In this document: positions 33,206 to 43,429 of the stretch, piece by piece
Position numbering within the stretch: the first letter of the stretch is position 1
How the letters are laid out: every line of letters starts with the position of its first letter
Assembly: GCF_000972845.2 (NCBI RefSeq)
Contig: NC_040016.1
Coordinates: forward strand, 24,976,068 to 25,040,067
DNA length: 64,000 bases
Direction: 5' to 3'
Origin: Larimichthys crocea
Taxonomy: Eukaryota; Chordata; Actinopteri; Sciaenidae
The notes under the pieces: generated by a model
What the model was told of the DNA's origin: nothing
What the model saw: the letters and a program-made list of their open reading frames with translations, nothing else
The model's database searches: none
Translations under genes and position numbers: made by a program

Positions 33206-33470
33206 ACATGAGCTTCAAGAATACATTTCAAATGCACATAACTGTTTGTTTATGAGAACACTTCTCACACGCTGAGCCAGAGTCTGATGGTTTGTTCCCA
33301 CCAAACAGGAAGTGGACTTTCACCTTGTTGTTACTCACTTGTGTTTACTTGTGTTAATCACGCTGAGTAACACAAGTAAATATTTCAAAAATGAGCTTTG
33401 GGTTTTCCTGGATCTCTCGATCAGAGCAACATCCGGGTCTACTCTGGGTGTTTTATTCCTCCAGCAGGAG
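33206..33470. other. No gene recognised
   Basis: Spacer before the 12-bp minisatellite. Confidence 0.4.
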
Positions 33471-33648
33471 CTCCAGGTCTACCTCCAGGTCTACCTCCAG
33501 GTCTACCTCCAGGTCTAGCTCCAGGTCTACCTCCAGGTCTACCTCCAGGTCTCCCTCCAGGTCTCTCCTCCAGGTCTACCTCCAGGTCTCTCCTCCAGAT
33601 CTCTCCTCCAGGTCTACCTCCAGGTCTACCTCCAGGTCTCTCCTCCAG
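33471..33648. repeat. 12-bp minisatellite (CTCCAGGTCTAC)n
   Basis: About 14 tandem units of CTCCAGGTCTAC, some replaced by CTCCAGGTCTCT or a 15-bp variant. Two plus-strand frames stay open across it (Pro-Gly-Leu-Pro and Ser-Arg-Ser-Thr repeats) because the unit is a multiple of three, so the long frames at 33391-33856 are not evidence of a gene. Confidence 0.95.
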
Positions 33649-34574
33649 AAGCTCCCCAGCACTCAGCAGCTATCTGTGGGCGAGGAGCACTCCGCCTCGC
33701 CTGATCCTCCCCACAAAACACTCCACAAAGCCACATGACACACTTAACTTCTTTATGTGTTTGCATCGCCCAGTTGGATGCTCACTGCAATCTACTTTCC
33801 CATTCTGCTTGAACACATCACAAAATGTCCTAAATTGGCCACCGTACAGAGAATGAACACATTCTGAGATGAGGAACGATCGCTGACATGAAAACATTTG
33901 GATCGTAGCTTTTATTGAATAACAAGCTGATGATGTAACAGTCAGAACATGAACTTCATCATCATATGACATTTCCAGCTTCTGACGACCTTCAACATTC
34001 AAAGCACATCTCAGCTTCTCTCTTTCCCAGAGGTGTTGCATTACTGCGGGGGGTTTCCCAAAACTAGAGGTCAGGACCCACAAATGGCTCACAGGTGCCC
34101 CCCCACCCTCAAACCCTTTACCCAGCACGGGCCCCTCGCACCCTTCACACAGGCTTGATTTAATGAGCTGAGGGTGCCAGGGTGAGAGGAAGACATTTCA
34201 AAAACTGATATCCAGAGTGTGAAGAATTACCCAATCCCCCTTCAAGTGGACAACAGATTGTCTCCATGACGCTCAGCTGTCAGCGTGTTGTCAAAATAGC
34301 ACGAAAGGAGGGCGGAGAGGGTTGGAACGAGGACGAAAGACGAAGAAGACAAAGAAAATATAGAGAGGATGTGTGGTTTTTATTTGACATCAAAGAGTTC
34401 TTGATATAAGGTGGAGCTTCCTCAACAACAGGAAATCTGAAAAAAACTTCAAATACCAAATGTAACTTTTTTTTTTTTTTCAAAATCACACAGAATGTAC
34501 CAAACCAGCGATACACTAAAATACCTCCAACTGTGGAGAGCCAAGAACAGCACACACCTGACACATTTCAACTG
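33649..34574. other. No gene recognised
   Basis: The minus-strand frame at 33670-34128 (152 codons) has no recognisable domain and partly overlaps the minisatellite flank. A 14-T run lies near 34467. The string GGTTTCCCAAAACTAGAGGT near 34053 hints at an old DNA transposon. Confidence 0.4.
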
Positions 34575-34606
<32 letters not shown>

Positions 34607-34615
34607 ACACACACA
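34575..34615. repeat. (CA)n microsatellite
   Basis: About 41 bp with one T substitution. Confidence 0.95.
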
Positions 34616-35751
34616 AGCCAGAAGGTGCCAAGGATTTGTTGTTCTTCTGCTGGATGCATGTGCCAAGATACACCACGATCCCTGATCCATCCATTTGAAT
34701 GTGCGTCAACCTGTTGATGACGCGCATCGAGACAATGGCAGTGTGTGTGCTCGTAAATCAGGGTTTTGACAGTTATGGCAACGACTAAAACAAAGTTACA
34801 AAATACTTTTCATTCAAAGCAGATGCAAAGTAAGTGTGGCTGAAGATATTCAAGAGAGACTCATGAATATCAATCATGAATATAAACGGGATTGTAATGT
34901 GTGCTGCATCAAATGACGTCAGGTTTTATGATTATGTAGCTCCTTTAGTTCAAACCGTGTTCTGTGGAGGGTTGTCAGGGTAAAAGCTGTCACCACAAAG
35001 TCTGTTTAGATATTTAGATCACTGTTCTGGAGCTTTGGATCATCCGTCAGTACCATGCACAACGAGTTCTCAGAACAAAGATGAAAATCTGAACATCTGC
35101 TGAAGCTCCATGAGTGATACTGCACCATGCAAGGTGTGAGGACAGGTGGGATAGGAACCAAGTAACCCTGCAAATACTAGATCTGGACCTGCTGAGCTGC
35201 AGACATGTTGCAGGTTTGACTTAAAGCATGTCTAAAGTGCAGTAGGCTAACTCCTAACACACAGGACATGATGTGATGTGACACGGAAAACTGTCCAGAT
35301 TTCAGCATGTTTCCAAAGTCTGGTTGGTGGGATGTGCCTCGTGCACTTTAGCGGTTTTTAATCAGTTCAGCTGTTCAACGCGTCGTGTTTAATGCAAATA
35401 CCAACAACCTGCAGTGTCTCTGCGAGCTGCTTGAGCAGCACTTTATTTGAAATCATGAGCGAGAGCGATGCATCGTCGGCCCACTTTGATTATACATCAG
35501 CCCACATCCTCTTCCTCGAGATAATCGACTGCTGCAGCTGAACCGTACAGCAAAAGATGACGGGGGGTAAGATAAGCGAGGTGTCAGTTTGGTCGTGTCA
35601 GGTGCCTTTTGTTTAAACGTGTTGAACCTTTTACAAAGACGATGCACTCGACTTTTTGAAAAGCGACCTATCACAGACTGGATGGGGCTGACTCGCTGTG
35701 CATGAATGCATTATGATTGTTGACAAGTCATCCATGTGCACAGGAGCTGCT
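34616..35751. other. No gene recognised
   Basis: Nothing assigned beyond the weak GTCCATTTAG-type fragment near 35000. Confidence 0.5.
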
Positions 35752-35995
35752 CAGTGACAGCATGGTTAGCAACTGTTGCCTCACAACAAGAAGGTTCTGG
35801 GTTGAGTCGGAGTTTCCATGTTCTCCTCGTGTCTGCGTGGGTTCTCTCCCGGTACTCCGGCTTCCTCCTACAGTCCAAAGACATGACTGGAAGAATCGCC
35901 CGTAGGTGTGAATGGTTCTTGTCTTCATGTGTCAGCCCTGTGAACTTCCACCCACCTCTTGCCTAATGTCAGCTGGGATCGGCTCCAGCTCCCCT
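35752..35995 (+). repeat. tRNA-SINE-like dispersed repeat
   Basis: GCATGGTTAGCAACTGTTGC and AAGGTTCTGGGTTGAGTCGG resemble the A-box/B-box region of a tRNA-derived SINE. They are followed by the very common vertebrate block GTGTCTGCGTGGGTTCTCTC, CGGTACTCCGGCTTCCTCC and ACAGTCCAAAGACATG, and the end GTCAGCTGGGATCGGCTCCA. Internal deletions relative to the usual form show decay. Frames on both strands are repeat translations. Confidence 0.75.
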
Positions 35996-36121
35996 GCATT
36001 CCCAAAATCACATTTTTTTCCATCTTATGAGCATAACTTTAGGTATTTCCCATGTTAAGATGAATCTTAAGTTATTTTAAGGTTTCAGAGATGATAGTTT
36101 GAGTTGGATCTATGTGAAACT
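35996..36121. other. Spacer between two repeats
   Basis: Nothing recognised. Confidence 0.4.
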
Positions 36122-36379
36122 AAAGGTCCAGTGTGGGGAAGAGAGATGGAATATAATATTAACATGCTTTCATTTGTGTATAGTCACCTGGAAATAAGAA
36201 TAATAATTGTTTTTGTTTCCTTTTATATGTGCAGAGTGAGCCATGGCACTAAATACATTTATTGTAGTTTTTGTGGCCACCATAGTTTCTCCTACAACTC
36301 TTGAGGTCGAGGCTATTCAGCTGGTTTCAATCTGCCCCATCGCCACTAGATGCCACTAAATCCTACACAGTGGTCCTTG
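36122..36379. mobile_element. MITE-like fish repeat with TIRs, copy 1
   Basis: AAAGGTCCAGTGTGGGGA at the left and TCCTACACAGTGGTCCTT at the right are imperfect terminal inverted repeats. The interior ATGGAATATAATATTAACAT, GTCACCTGGAAATAAGAATA and CACTAGATGCCACTAAATCC matches a very abundant teleost repeat, also present at 39141. Non-coding, 258 bp. Confidence 0.75.
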
Positions 36380-37522
36380 AAGCTTTCCAGGCCCTCGTCA
36401 GTGTGTGTTGTTTCAGTTGCTTGATGATGACCTCCTCAGCACACCCATGCAGACCCCATTAACCCCCCTCCATACAGTACCATGACACAAAAACAGCAGC
36501 GTAAGAAAAACAGAGGGCGATAGTGAATGAATGAGGCAGAGAGAGTGATCGGGTGAAAGTGGAATCACAGAGAGACGCTGTGTAAACACGAGCCCTGCAC
36601 ATGAATGACACTTCCCCTCGTTTGTTATTGCAGTGTTTGGCCCGGCAGAGATGGAGGATGAATGGATTAGTGTGTGAGAAGAAGAGAGGGGCGGTGGGAG
36701 GGGCTACAAACGGCGGCGGGGGGGAGGGGCTTCTTCATAATCCAAACCAGCCAAAGTTGCGAAATTATTTTTGCCGTCTCGTGTTGTGAGAGTAAATGTC
36801 CTGTTTGATTTGGGAGACAAACGCCGAGAGTCTGATCATAGAGAATGAGGACGTAACGTAGCGTATCCGGTATCCTGATACGTGCAGAGGCTGTAACACA
36901 CACACACACACACACACACACAGAGGTCAAAAGTCAACATACAACAACATAGAGTTAAAGATCTGCTCACACAAGCACACACACACACACATATGGACAC
37001 AGCAGCATCTCTGTGTCTTTGTGTGGGAGTGAATGGGAGACCTGGCTTTGAGCGTCGATGATCCGTCCTCTTCTCTTTAAATTCTAAATGTTGACAGCCA
37101 AACTTTCCTGTCTCAGCGCTCGGCTTAAAAAACAAAAAGCTGCTTCTTCACCAGATGTTCAAATTCAAATTCCAGCGGGATTAACTTGTTGTCTAATAAA
37201 ACAGATTCTTTCTGTGTTTTATTGACTGACTTTTAGTGACGTCAGCGTGCAGCCACATCTCTACTATTGACTTCAACTACAGGTCTGAGAAACTACGACC
37301 ACTCGTGCCGCGCTGACAGTCAGAATCAGAACATAAACAATAACTATATAGATATTTATACAACAAGAGCTTTAACGTCCCCATGAAGTCAAACTATCCT
37401 CCAGTATCTGGACTAACAATGACAAAAAGTCTTGACCGTGCTATTCTCAGGTATTCTTCATCTTGTTTTAGAGTCTGTGAGTGATTCTGAGGCCCGCTAC
37501 ATGCATCTATGGCCGGGCCTAA
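36380..37522. other. Intergenic with two CA arrays
   Basis: (CA)n at 36896-36922 and 36976-36990, and a GC-rich GGCGGCGGGGGGGAGGGG run near 36711-36728. Frames at 36601-37135 are not supported as genes. Confidence 0.5.
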
Positions 37523-38422
37523 CTTTCCATCAGGGGCACCGCCAGGAATTTTGGGCCCCATGACCAAAAAATCAAACTGGGCCCCCTCTGTGCAGCTGTT
37601 GTCCCCACATCTCTAGGACCTAACTATCCCATCAGAAGCTTTACAGAACTCTGATCAAAGGCCTGCAACTGTTTTGCGTCTTGTAGTTCAATACTAGTAC
37701 GAGCACAATATTTACTGCTGCTGATTTGTACATGCATCTTCTTCTTCTCCTTTCGGCTTTTCCCTTCAGGGGTCAGTTGCCTCCATCTCACCCTGTCTTC
37801 TGCATCCTCTTCTCTCACACCAACTACCTTCATGTCCTCTTTCACTGCATCCATAAACCTCCTCTTTGGTCTTCTTCTAGGCCTCCTGTCTGGCAGTTCA
37901 AAACTCAGAATCCTTCTTCCAATATATTCACTATCTCTCCTCTGGACATGTCCGAACCATCTCAGTCTGGCCTCTCTGACTTTATCTCCAAAACCTCTAA
38001 CATGTGCTGTCCCTCTGATGGACTCATTCCTGATCCTATCCATCTTCATTTCTGCTACCTCCAGCTCTGCCGCCTGTCTTTTCCTCAGTGGCACTGTCTC
38101 TAGACCAAACAAGATCGCTGGTCTCACCACAGTTTTGTGGTGATTCGTACATGCATGCAAGTCTGCAGTGCAGTTCACTGTTTGATGAAGATTAAAAGCC
38201 ACCATAAAAATGTGCTAAAGGACATTTTTATTTAACTTTTACTGCCCAAACACATGTAAAAACAAAGAGATCATTCATTTCATTATTATATTTGAAATAT
38301 ATAAACTCAGTGATGATGGTTTAATCATTTTATATTGGTGTTTACCTATTTTTTGGGGCCCCTGTCAGTCGTGGCCCTTGGAATTGTCCTATCCAGACAT
38401 ACTAGACTCTCCTGATGGAAAG
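37523..38422. mobile_element. TIR-bounded DNA-element relic with a nested LINE
   Basis: CTTTCCATCAGG (37523-37534) and CCTGATGGAAAG (38411-38422) are exact 12-bp inverted repeats. Just inside them are GAATTTTGGGCCCC-type blocks (37553-37560 GGGCCCCA; 38356-38364 GGGGCCCCT), a terminal style known from fish DNA transposons. Removing the nested LINE (37738-38141) leaves about 480 bp of non-coding element. The target duplication of the outer element is not clear. Confidence 0.55.
37738..38141 (-). pseudogene. LINE polymerase 3' end with 15-bp TSD (RTE-like)
   Basis: On the minus strand the frame encodes FGDKVREARLRWFGHVQRRD, YIGRRILSFELPDRRPRRRP and KEDMKVVGVREEDAEDRVRW, the C-terminal region of a widespread LINE polymerase (RW-GHV-RR motif). 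It ends in an (AAG)n-type 3' tail at 37738-37746. The segment is flanked by GATTTGTACATGCAT (37723-37737) and GATTCGTACATGCAT (38142-38156), a 15-bp target duplication with one mismatch, proving insertion of a 5'-truncated copy. Reverse-transcriptase catalytic motifs are absent, and several residues appear lost between EMKM and DRIRNE. Inactive. Confidence 0.85.
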
Positions 38423-39140
38423 AGATCGCTATGCTGCGAGCCGCCTAACTGTGGTCAGCTCGGTTAGCCGTGTAACTAACCAAACCGACTTCAGCAAACC
38501 GATTCCCCTGAACGAATCGAGCAGAATGTGTCCAGATCTTGGTGTGTAACCCAAATACTTCACAATAAGAGCTGGTTTGCAGGCGGAGCCTGTCAGTGTG
38601 AAGCAACATCCACAGAGGATGTTTATTTAAAGGTTTATTTAAAGGGGTGTTAGTCAGCCATCATACCCGTGTTCATGTCGACTAAAGCAGGCCTGTACCC
38701 GTGGAAACACCAAACCAAACGTGGATTTCACTAAACTGTGAAATTATATTTGTTTGTTTTTCCATCTTTTTCACTCCTCCACTTCCTCTCTCTCTCTCTC
38801 TCTGTGTCTGAGTTTCTTTGTTCTGAAATCCCATTACCTTCTGATCCTCGATGACCCTCGGCGACCTCAGAGACGGGGTCACAAGACGCCGTGTATGTGT
38901 GCGCTAACCGGGCTTTCAACACCCGGCGCTGAGGTCAGAGGGTCGAGCAGCGCTAATGATGCAGCTCATAGCTGTGCACGTGCTGCACGGCTATGAAAAT
39001 AAACAGCAGTGCCTCATAGTGAGCGTGAAGAGTGGACTTTTATTTTTTTAATGAATAAGGAGGTCACACACCAGGAAGGCTGCTGGTTTTTTAAGTTTAG
39101 CATCTTTACTTGTTATTTTAGTTACAGTAAATGTTCAAAT
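38423..39140. other. No gene recognised
   Basis: (TC)n at 38785-38803; overlapping short frames have no domain. Confidence 0.5.
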
Positions 39141-39434
39141 TAAAGATCCAGTGTGTCAGATTTGGGGCCTTTATTTTCAGAATAAGGAAAACATGGAATA
39201 AAATATTCATAACTATGTTTTCATGCATGTTTAATCACCTGAAAATAAGAATAATCCTTTCATATCTACAGTGGGAGTCGGTCCTCTTCCATGTTAACAC
39301 TGTATTTCTACAGTAGCCCGGAGCAGACAAACTAAATAGTGACTCCAAACATAAAGTGTTTGTGTCTCCTGAGGGTGATGTGAGGGGGTTGCAATGCAGC
39401 GATTAGTCCACTGAATGCAACTAAACTGTACACA
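39141..39434. mobile_element. MITE-like fish repeat, copy 2 (decayed)
   Basis: TAAAGATCCAGTGTGTCAGA head, AATATTCATAACTATGTTTT, ATCACCTGAAAATAAGAATA, GTCGGTCCTCTTCCATGTTA and TCTACAGTAGCCCGGAGCAG follow the same family as 36122-36379. The right end (GCAACTAAACTGTACACACC) is degraded. Confidence 0.7.
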
Positions 39435-39652
39435 CCATCGTAAGTTAAAAGAACTAAAATCTCCTTATTTTGAAATATCTGTTATAGTGTTCATTGGGCA
39501 CTAAATGAACTGAACTTTATTCTGAAAGTCGTAACTAAGCAATATAAACTGACAAACTTATCTTATTGTTATTATCTAATAATGATTAAACAAAGGTTTA
39601 TGCTGATAATTTGGCTTTCTAAGGCCAAACAATTTAAAGTTATTTATGCTCA
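39435..39652. other. No gene recognised
   Basis: AT-rich spacer. Confidence 0.4.
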
Positions 39653-39736
39653 ATAATCTGCCAAAGATGTTTAGACACGGTGAAAATATGAAATATAATC
39701 TGCCAAAGATGTTTAGACACGGTGAAAATATGAAAT
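39653..39736. repeat. Perfect 42-bp tandem duplication
   Basis: 39653-39694 and 39695-39736 are identical (start ATAATCTGCCAAAGATG, end TGAAAATATGAAAT). The absence of any difference implies a recent duplication or an assembly artefact. Confidence 0.95.
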
Positions 39737-40479
39737 AATAAAAGAATTAGGAAGGAGTGGTGAGAAATAAAGTGACATCTCAATGAAATATAGAAGCATA
39801 TTTATTTTAATTTGACATTTTTCCTCAGATGGTGTCCTTTATTTGTTTCCTTTGCTTTCCTCCTTGCTCAGTTTCATATCTTTCACTTCACCTCGTCGTC
39901 TGTCCTCGTTCCCTCGTTGTCCTCTCCTCTTTTTAATTCATCCATTCCTTCGTGTCTATCAAAGAAATGTTTGGTTATTTCTCTCTCCTGCATTCATTTC
40001 ATCATCTAGTTTGACCTGAACTTGAGCACACTGTGCCTTCCTTGCATTGTGGTCAGACAAATGTGATTTATCTTGCCAATATCCGATGACTCACTCGTTA
40101 GGCCCGTTTTGCCTCGAATGAATGAATGAATGAAAACACTGAGAGGGTGGATCCGGTTCGCCGGCCTTCCCGTAAGTAAATCTAATTTTCTTTATCACCA
40201 AGAGGACAAGAGGAAGGTCTGTTAGTCACTCTGATATTAAATTACCCAGCAGCTTGAACCTCGTCCAATTCAAGCAGCTCCGGGCGTTCCTTTCCAACCA
40301 ATCACGGCATTCCTCGCCCGCCCACGGGATTCCTCACAGCCAATGAAAAGTGAGTGTTGAGTGACACAAACGGTATTCCATTCATTCCTGAGCGCTGAGC
40401 GTTAAACTGGTGGTTTGGTGTTCCCTTTTTTTTTTCTCTCTCTCTCTCATCTGTCCATCCCTCCCTCGTTTTTTTTCCG

Positions 40480-40482
<3 letters not shown>
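39737..40482. other. Intergenic with CCAAT motifs
   Basis: AACCAATCACGG (near 40298) and AGCCAATGAAAAG (near 40339) flank GCATTCCTCGCCCGCCCACG. This recalls a CCAAT/GC promoter or a short repeat (GGCATTCCTC / GGGATTCCTC recurs). No downstream gene is visible. A (GAAT)n run lies at 40117-40132. Confidence 0.4.
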
Positions 40483-40520
<38 letters not shown>

Positions 40521-40592
40521 ATGTGGAATGTGCGGTGGGATGTGAGCAACTTCCTGTTTTTAGTTGTTAAGTACTTCCTTGTGGGGTTTTAC

Positions 40593-40643
<51 letters not shown>
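40483..40643. repeat. Two (TG)n microsatellites
   Basis: 40483-40518 and 40595-40643, both pure TG. Confidence 0.96.
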
Positions 40644-40645
<2 letters not shown>

Positions 40646-40699
40646 GACAGAGAGACAAAGAGAGAGTAGAAATGAGAATGACAGAGGGGAATGAGTTTC

Positions 40700-40890
40700 A
40701 CCATATGGTCAAAAGTAAGTGGACACCCGTACATTCCAGCCATTCATCTGCTGCCGTAACAGCCTCCACGCTTCTGGTTTCAGGTTTTCTGATCCAGATG
40801 TTCAAACCCGACTGCAGGGATCCAGGCACAGAGGCGCATTAGTGAGCTCCAACACGGATGTTTGGTGATAAAGTCTGACTCACGCACAGA
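40700..40890 (-). mobile_element. Tc1-like element, terminal part
   Basis: CCATATGGTCAAAAGTAAGTGGACACCC near 40702-40729 matches the fish Tc1-like terminal repeat. CGTAACAGCCTCCACGCTTC and the GTGAGCTCCAACACGGATG region continue as in the family. The sequence then leaves the Tc1 consensus near 40890 and rejoins it after 41390, so an insertion splits the element. Assigned to minus because the transposase part reads on minus. Confidence 0.65.
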
Positions 40891-41019
40891 AATAAACATG
40901 TACAGTTCTACAATGACAGCAGACAGTCAGCGGTTTAAGCTTTGACACCCGTGGAGAAAGTTCCCAGACTATAAAAGCAACATTTACAATCGAGTCGACA
41001 ACTTTGCCAAACAAACTTC

Positions 41020-41235
41020 CTCCGTCAGCGTCCTCTTCACTCTCTTCTCCTCTGCCATCATGTCCATAGAGGCTGCTGAGCCTGGTTGCATTGCCCCCGC
41101 TTTACCCTGGCTCCGGTTCTGGCACGACACTGCCTCGACTCCCAAAACGCCCTTTGGTACAAAAAAAAACTACAAAAACACTCCTCCCCGTCCAAGCAGC
41201 ACAGCTAACAAACTGAGCTAACAGCAGCTACAGTT
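41020..41235 (-). repeat. F2 repeat copy in reverse orientation
   Basis: CTTCCTCCGTCAGCGTCCTC, CTCTGCCATCATGTCCATAG and TGGTTGCATTGCCCCCGCTT are the reverse complement of the F2 block at 43795-43985. It lies between the two Tc1 parts and probably represents the insertion that split them. The matching region of the right arm holds a longer version. Confidence 0.75.
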
Positions 41236-41344
41236 GGCATACAGGGTGTATCATCAACATGATTTCAAATCTGTTATTTCATGGTAGAAAAGTGAAAGTT
41301 AGACAAATGTTATGAGTTGTATAATCTCTGTGAACTACAACAAA

Positions 41345-41690
41345 GTCTTTGCAAACGGAAAGATGTGTGTTTATTCCTGATCTGACGTCCTTTGAGCTCG
41401 GTTGGATCATCCCAGATGGATGTGAGGCCGGCGAGCGTTCCAGGTGTTGGATGAGGTTCAGGTCCAGTCCAGTTCATCACAGCAAACTGGGAAAACTGCT
41501 TTGTTGGCCTGGCTGCCTTGTTGTGTTGAAACAGGAAAGGTTGTTCCCCAAACTTCTGCCAGTAAGTCGGAGGAACACTATTGTCTAAAAAAAAAGATTT
41601 TATGCTGTAACAATAACATTTCCCCTCGTTGGAACCAAGGACGCCTCTTTGTAACAAATCCAGAAAGAGGTGGACTCGGACCGTAAACAG
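41345..41690 (-). pseudogene. Tc1-like transposase remnant
   Basis: The minus strand reads LGSNEGKCYCYSIKSFFLDN, then SVPPTYWQKFGEQPFLFQHN, matching the catalytic C-terminal half of fish Tc1-like transposases (family pattern FGEGPFLFQHDNAPVH and later DLNPIEHLWDEL). Where the family has the second catalytic Asp, this copy has Asn in QHN. The downstream SPDLNPIEH region is scrambled (EPHPTPGTL), so the DDE triad is lost. The N-terminal paired-like DNA-binding domain is absent. A mirror copy lies at 48010-48370 on the plus strand. Confidence 0.8.
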
Positions 41691-42691
41691 AATGACTTTT
41701 TGGAGAAGCAGTAAGAAAAAATGATTTCTTACAGAGTGAATGTGTCAACAAGACAAACAGGAGGGACAAGAAGAGCGTGGCTGCTTTCATGGATGATCAA
41801 TTAATCAAATCATAGTCCATAAAAGACTTTAATTACTTTCACTTTCCAAACTTTTGAACATTTCTCAGCTTAATTAAACTTAATAAAAACTTCTGCTGTG
41901 TTTCCCGTTGATTTGTTATTGCTTTTCTAAACAATATAACTGAACACATAACCGAGGTGATTTAACTGATCTCTCCGTTTCTTTGCTGAAAGTTGTTTTG
42001 TTTATGTCGGTACATGAAATTAATCAGGCGACAGACACTGTAAGGTAAAGACTGGGATCAAAAGAGAGAGAGTTAACATGTTAAACAACAATCATAATAA
42101 TTCAATAAATCAGATGCTTCCATATATAAAAACAAAATCACGCAGGTAAATAAGAAAAAGGCGACCCAAGACACAGAATAGTGCACAAATTAAAATATAG
42201 GAAAACAAAGTGCTCCTCTAAATATAACATGTTAACATCTGTACATTAAGCACTGTAACATGTTAATGTTTGTTAGCGTTCATCTCAAAGTACAGCTGAG
42301 GATGATGGGATATGTAGTCTTTAAGACAAAGTGTCAAAAACGCGACACACTGAAATATCAAATATCAAATGAACCGCTCACTCCAGCTGATCACTGTGTG
42401 TACTCAGCTCTTTAATAAACCAGATCTAAATGAAATGTGTCTTCATGCTTCCCTCTGTCGTCTGACATGTAAATACAGCATCTGCACTGTTGTGCCTGGT
42501 GACCTTTGACCTGCACGGTTTGGGTTGATTGAGGCGTACATCCACAGTGAAGAGGTCCTGATGAAGACAGATGAAAGTGTTTACAGCAGGCGGAGCCTCG
42601 CCTGGAGTGGGTCAAAGGTCAAGTTCATACTGTTCAAACTCTCTTTGGAGCGCCGCCAAAGGGCAACGGACTGAATGTAAATGTAAAGGGG

Positions 42692-42693
<2 letters not shown>
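41691..42693. other. Intergenic within the left arm
   Basis: No gene recognised. GTGACCTTTGACCTGCACGG near 42499 is a DR1-like half. The mirror is at about 47010-48010. Confidence 0.5.
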
Positions 42694-42740
<47 letters not shown>

Positions 42741-42838
42741 GCTCAAACACGCAGCAGACTAAACACTTAGGTTATTCTCATGTTAATTATTTCAACACTA
42801 CGTCAGCCTGTTCGCTATTAGCAGAGAAAGTTAACTGC

Positions 42839-42882
<44 letters not shown>

Positions 42883-42971
42883 GTCTGAGACTGTGTGTGT
42901 TTGTTTTACAGACGCCATGAATGTAAATACATCCGCTCAGTGGAAATGGCCTGTTAAATGGATGGATGGTT

Positions 42972-43016
<45 letters not shown>

Positions 43017-43102
43017 TGATCATGACTAAAACCCCTTGTGTGTGTGTGTGTGTGTGTCAGTGATGCTGCCGTTCACACTGACGCGTGAGTGCAGTGTGAT
43101 AG

Positions 43103-43144
<42 letters not shown>
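42694..43144. repeat. Five alternating TG/CA microsatellites
   Basis: TG 42694-42738, TG 42841-42880, CA 42972-43013, TG 43037-43057 and TG 43105-43144. CA and TG arrays in close opposition could pair as hairpins. Confidence 0.95.
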
Positions 43145-43146
<2 letters not shown>

Positions 43147-43429
43147 ACAGGTAAATTCAGGAACAAGGTCAGCTCAGTCCGAGTTGTTCCAGGAAGACGC
43201 GGCGGGTCATGTGGTCCACTCAGGTAAACAGTGCTCAGGTGCACGGTGGGAGCTGATCCCTCCGTCTTTACTTCGGGTTTGTTTGTACATCAGAGCGGAA
43301 ACCTGTTCCGAGCACGTCGCCCTGCACGCTCTGTATGAACAGTGCAGGCTTTCTCTGGAGGATGTTCGCTGCTTCATCATCGACAAACAATTTACACAGA
43401 GTGAGATCATCCATCAGGGAGACTCTTCA
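43145..43429. other. Unassigned sequence with an open frame
   Basis: The plus frame ending at 43468 includes RAETCSEHVALHALYEQCRL, with no known domain. In the mirror copy (46163-46405, minus) the same stretch has frame-shifting indels, which argues against a conserved gene. Confidence 0.4.

Noticed and set aside
33670..34128. 152-codon minus-strand frame as a possible gene
   Set aside because: No recognisable domain, no splice or promoter context, and unremarkable composition; a frame this long is not decisive in 64 kb.
35717..35966. Three overlapping frames, 62-76 codons, on both strands
   Set aside because: They fall wholly within an abundant SINE-like repeat.
40265..40380. CCAAT-box promoter
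   Set aside because: Two CCAAT motifs and a GC stretch are present, but no gene or conserved exon follows; kept only as a note.
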